Below are positions 13,563 through 15,503 of a DNA stretch of 15,503 nucleotides, piece after piece. A program made the position numbers and the translations under genes. Where the stretch lies: contig DOFA01000246.1 in NCBI GenBank assembly GCA_003532195.1, positions 9,980-25,482 on the forward strand, given 5' to 3'. The stretch comes from Clostridiales bacterium. GTDB taxonomy: Bacteria > Bacillota > Clostridia > Saccharofermentanales > UBA5734. Numbering within the stretch: the stretch's first letter is position 1; every line of letters starts with the position of its first letter. A model generated the notes under the pieces. It worked only from the letters and a program-made list of their open reading frames with translations, did not search any database and had not been told where the DNA came from.

Positions 13563-14897
13563 ATGGCGACACCCGTTATTTTACCCAAACAAGGATTGCA
13601 GATGACTGAAGGCACGATCACGAATTGGCTGGCGCAGGAAGGTCAGACTGTTGTCGCCGGCAAGCCGCTTTTTGCCATGGAAACCGACAAGCTGAATATC
13701 GAGATCGATGCGCCGGCCAGCGGTACTTTGCTGAAAATTCTCAAGCAGGAGGGCGATACTGTTCCGATCACCGAAATGATCGCGATCATTGGCGAACCCG
13801 GCGAAAACCTGTCCGGGCTGCTCGGCGCTCCTGACGAACAGACACCGTCCGAACCGGCAGCCGAACGGTTATTCAGCAGCCCGCGGGCGCGTACAGAAGC
13901 AGCCGCGCGCCATCTGGACCTCGCGAAGGTCAAGGGCTCAGGGCCGGACGGGATGATTATCTCCCGTGACATACTGGCCGCAGCGGCAAGCGAACCTCAG
14001 GCTGCCGCAGCACTGGCAGCCCCGGCGGCCCCGCCCGCGCAGCCGGCTGAACCGGCGGCAGCCCCGGCCGTGCCAAAGGCAACCCCGCTGGCGGCGAAAC
14101 TGGCGCAGCAGCAAGGCATCAAACTCGAGGATGCAACCGGGACCGGAGCCCGCGGCAAGATTACCCGCGCCGACGTCGAGGCGGTTCAAGCCTCGCGGAC
14201 TGGGGCTGCAGCGGCAGGGGCGCATTCCGAGCAGCTGGTCCCCCTGACTGCTATGCGCAAGACCATTGCCGGCCGGATGCTGCAGAGTGTGCAGGGTATG
14301 GCGCAGGCCAACCACCGCATGAAAGTCGACATGAGCGAAATCGTCCGCTTCCGCGAGCGGCTCAAGGAAGCCGGCATCAAGGTTTCTTACACCGATATTC
14401 TCGTCAAGGTGGTAGCCCGTGTCTTACTGGAGCATCCGCTGCTGAACTCGACGCTGACTGATCAGGGGATACTTTTGAAAAAATATGTCCATATGGGTGT
14501 GGCAGTCGCCGTCGAGAACGGTCTGGTCGTGCCGGTCATCCGTGACGCGGACCGGATGACTTTACAGGAGATTGCAGCCCAAACCGTTTTACTGGCTGAT
14601 AAGGCGAGGAAAAATGAACTGCAGCCGGACGAATACAGCGGCGGCACTTTCACGATCACCAATCTGGGCATGTTCGACATCGATGAATTTACGGCGATTA
14701 TCAACCCGCCGGAAAGCGCCATCCTGGCCGTCGGCAAGATCGACCGGATCCCGGTAGCCGAGGGCGACCAGGTCGTGATCAGACCCATATTGGTCCTGAG
14801 CCTGACTTATGACCATCGGATCATCGACGGCGCCCCCGCGGCGCAATTCCTGCAGCGGATCAAACAAATCCTGCAGAATCCCTACCTGTTGCTCTAG
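13563..14897 (+). CDS. acoC: Dihydrolipoamide acyltransferase (E2), with two subunit-binding domains
   Basis: ATG 13563 has CAGGAGG (13548-13553) 9 bp upstream; an in-frame extension into the E1beta gene is not used. The 444-residue E2 has a lipoyl domain (1-80) with lipoylated Lys43 in ETDKLN. A first peripheral-subunit-binding domain lies at about 105-139 (SSPRARTEAAARHLDL...MIISRDIL). A 30-residue Ala/Pro-rich flexible linker separates it from a second such domain at about 173-207 (ATPLAAKLAQQQGI...GKITRADV). Another Ala-rich linker and the catalytic core (about 223-444) follow. His418 and Asp422 of DHRIIDG catalyse acyl transfer to CoA. Two binding domains in one chain are unusual. The tail YLLL is short. 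Which acyl group is moved depends on E1; acetyl is favoured by context. Confidence 0.91.
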   Translation: MATPVILPKQGLQMTEGTITNWLAQEGQTVVAGKPLFAMETDKLNIEIDAPASGTLLKILKQEGDTVPITEMIAIIGEPGENLSGLLGAPDEQTPSEPAAERLFSSPRARTEAAARHLDLAKVKGSGPDGMIISRDILAAAASEPQAAAALAAPAAPPAQPAEPAAAPAVPKATPLAAKLAQQQGIKLEDATGTGARGKITRADVEAVQASRTGAAAAGAHSEQLVPLTAMRKTIAGRMLQSVQGMAQANHRMKVDMSEIVRFRERLKEAGIKVSYTDILVKVVARVLLEHPLLNSTLTDQGILLKKYVHMGVAVAVENGLVVPVIRDADRMTLQEIAAQTVLLADKARKNELQPDEYSGGTFTITNLGMFDIDEFTAIINPPESAILAVGKIDRIPVAEGDQVVIRPILVLSLTYDHRIIDGAPAAQFLQRIKQILQNPYLLL

Positions 14898-14944
14898 TCA
14901 TCCGGCCTGGCCTAATCGCTAAAAAACTGGGAGTTAAAATTACG

Positions 14945-15503
14945 ATGGACAGCAAGATCAACCACTACGACCTGGCGGTGATCGGCGGCGGCCCCGGCGG
15001 ATATGTCGCGGCCATCCGGGCTTCACAGCTGGGTCTGAAAACAATTATCATTGAAGAGCGGGAAATGGGCGGAACCTGCCTGAACCGCGGCTGCATCCCG
15101 ACCAAGGCGCTGCTGCATGCCGCCGAAATCTACCAGACCATCAGCCACTGCGGGGACTTTGGCTTGTCAGCCGGCGAGCCGTCCTTCGATTATGCCAAAG
15201 TCGCCGCCCGCAAAGATACGGTTGTCCGCCAGCTGCGCCGCAGCATCGAATCTCTGGTGCGCAGCCATGGCGGCACGATCCTGGCCGGCCGGGCTTTCAT
15301 CCGGAACCGCCACGAGATTGAGGTCTCCGGATCTCAGCCCGTGACGATCGAGGCTGATAAGATTATCATTGCTGCCGGATCACGTCCGGCCAGGCCGCCG
15401 ATCCCCGGCCTCGACGGTGAACGGGTCATCGACAGCGACGGCGCCCTGGCCCTGACAACCTGCCCGGATCAGGTCATCATCATCGGCGGCGGTGTCATCG
15501 GCG
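14945..15503 (+). CDS. acoL: Dihydrolipoyl dehydrogenase (E3), 5' part, cut by the window end
   Basis: The first 186 residues are visible. The FAD-binding motif VIGGGPGGYVAAIRA is at 12-26. The redox-active disulfide Cys45/Cys50 lies in GGTCLNRGCIPTK. IIIAAGSRPARPPIPG follows, and the second dinucleotide-binding motif VIIIGGGVIG (for NAD) begins as the window ends. E3 reoxidises dihydrolipoyl E2 and reduces NAD+. There is no N-terminal lipoyl domain, unlike some clostridial E3 proteins. GGGAG at 14929-14933 lies 11 nt before ATG 14945, slightly far but usable. The 47-bp gap after E2 shows no terminator, so it is part of the same operon. The symbol rests on gene order; lpdA would be equally valid. 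Confidence 0.93.
   Translation, partial: MDSKINHYDLAVIGGGPGGYVAAIRASQLGLKTIIIEEREMGGTCLNRGCIPTKALLHAAEIYQTISHCGDFGLSAGEPSFDYAKVAARKDTVVRQLRRSIESLVRSHGGTILAGRAFIRNRHEIEVSGSQPVTIEADKIIIAAGSRPARPPIPGLDGERVIDSDGALALTTCPDQVIIIGGGVIG

Noticed and set aside
12836..13621. Antisense open frame (261 codons) opposite E1beta, and a similar one at 10725-11522 opposite the ligase alpha subunit
   Set aside because: Both are shadows of strongly conserved enzymes on the + strand, with no start signals of their own.
11590..15503. Interpretation of the E1-E2-E3 genes as the housekeeping pyruvate dehydrogenase complex
   Set aside because: E1alpha is about 320 residues with AcoA-like motifs and lacks GHSxSDP. 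The operon has its own FadR-type regulator and an acylating aldehyde dehydrogenase, which fit acetoin-type catabolism better. Pyruvate activity is not formally excluded.

Overview
The window is bacterial and gene-dense. It has strong AGGAGG-type Shine-Dalgarno sites, sigma70-like promoters and tight operons, and is GC-rich apart from one gene. Several things point, with modest confidence, to an anaerobic or fermentative Firmicute, probably a Clostridia-type organism. These are a CoA-acylating aldehyde dehydrogenase very like Clostridium kluyveri SucD, AcoA/AcoB-type E1 subunits like those of Bacillus, a XylR-like operator and a cre-like site. I see no RNA genes, insertion sequences, CRISPR arrays or phage genes.

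Region 1 (1-5631, + strand) is a carbohydrate cluster. It opens with the tail of an SGNH/GDSL hydrolase. A promoter follows, with a perfect inverted repeat placed like a ROK operator, then four co-directional genes: a ROK regulator that has lost its zinc and catalytic residues, a GH42-type glycosidase, an SDR oxidoreductase with an enlarged active-site loop, and a URO-D/corrinoid-methyltransferase-like protein with an intact HxC...C zinc motif. The set looks like uptake-independent processing of a (possibly modified) galactoside, but the substrate cannot be read from sequence.

Region 2 (5651-7151, - strand) is one MATE-family transporter, convergent with region 1, with its own good promoter. 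An inverted repeat spans both stop codons at the convergent junction.

Region 3 (7196-15503, + strand) is the most interesting part. A FadR-type GntR regulator precedes a long operon: CoA-acylating aldehyde dehydrogenase, SucC-like and SucD-like subunits of an ADP-forming acyl-CoA ligase, then E1alpha, E1beta, E2 and E3 (cut by the window end) of an acetoin-dehydrogenase-like complex. Two exact copies and one near-exact copy of an 11-bp palindrome (TGGTATGACCA, or its complement TGGTCATACCA) flank the regulator gene and the operon start, so the probable operator can be read directly.

Read as a pathway, the complex would split acetoin into acetaldehyde and acetyl-CoA, the aldehyde dehydrogenase would turn acetaldehyde into a second acetyl-CoA, and the SucCD-like ligase would convert acetyl-CoA to acetate with ATP formation. 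That would be a complete energy-conserving route in one operon. The SucD-like subunit lacks residues normal in true succinyl-CoA synthetase, which supports a substrate other than succinate. Alternatives that sequence alone cannot exclude are sulfoacetaldehyde/sulfoacetate, succinate semialdehyde, or a branched-chain 2-oxo acid.
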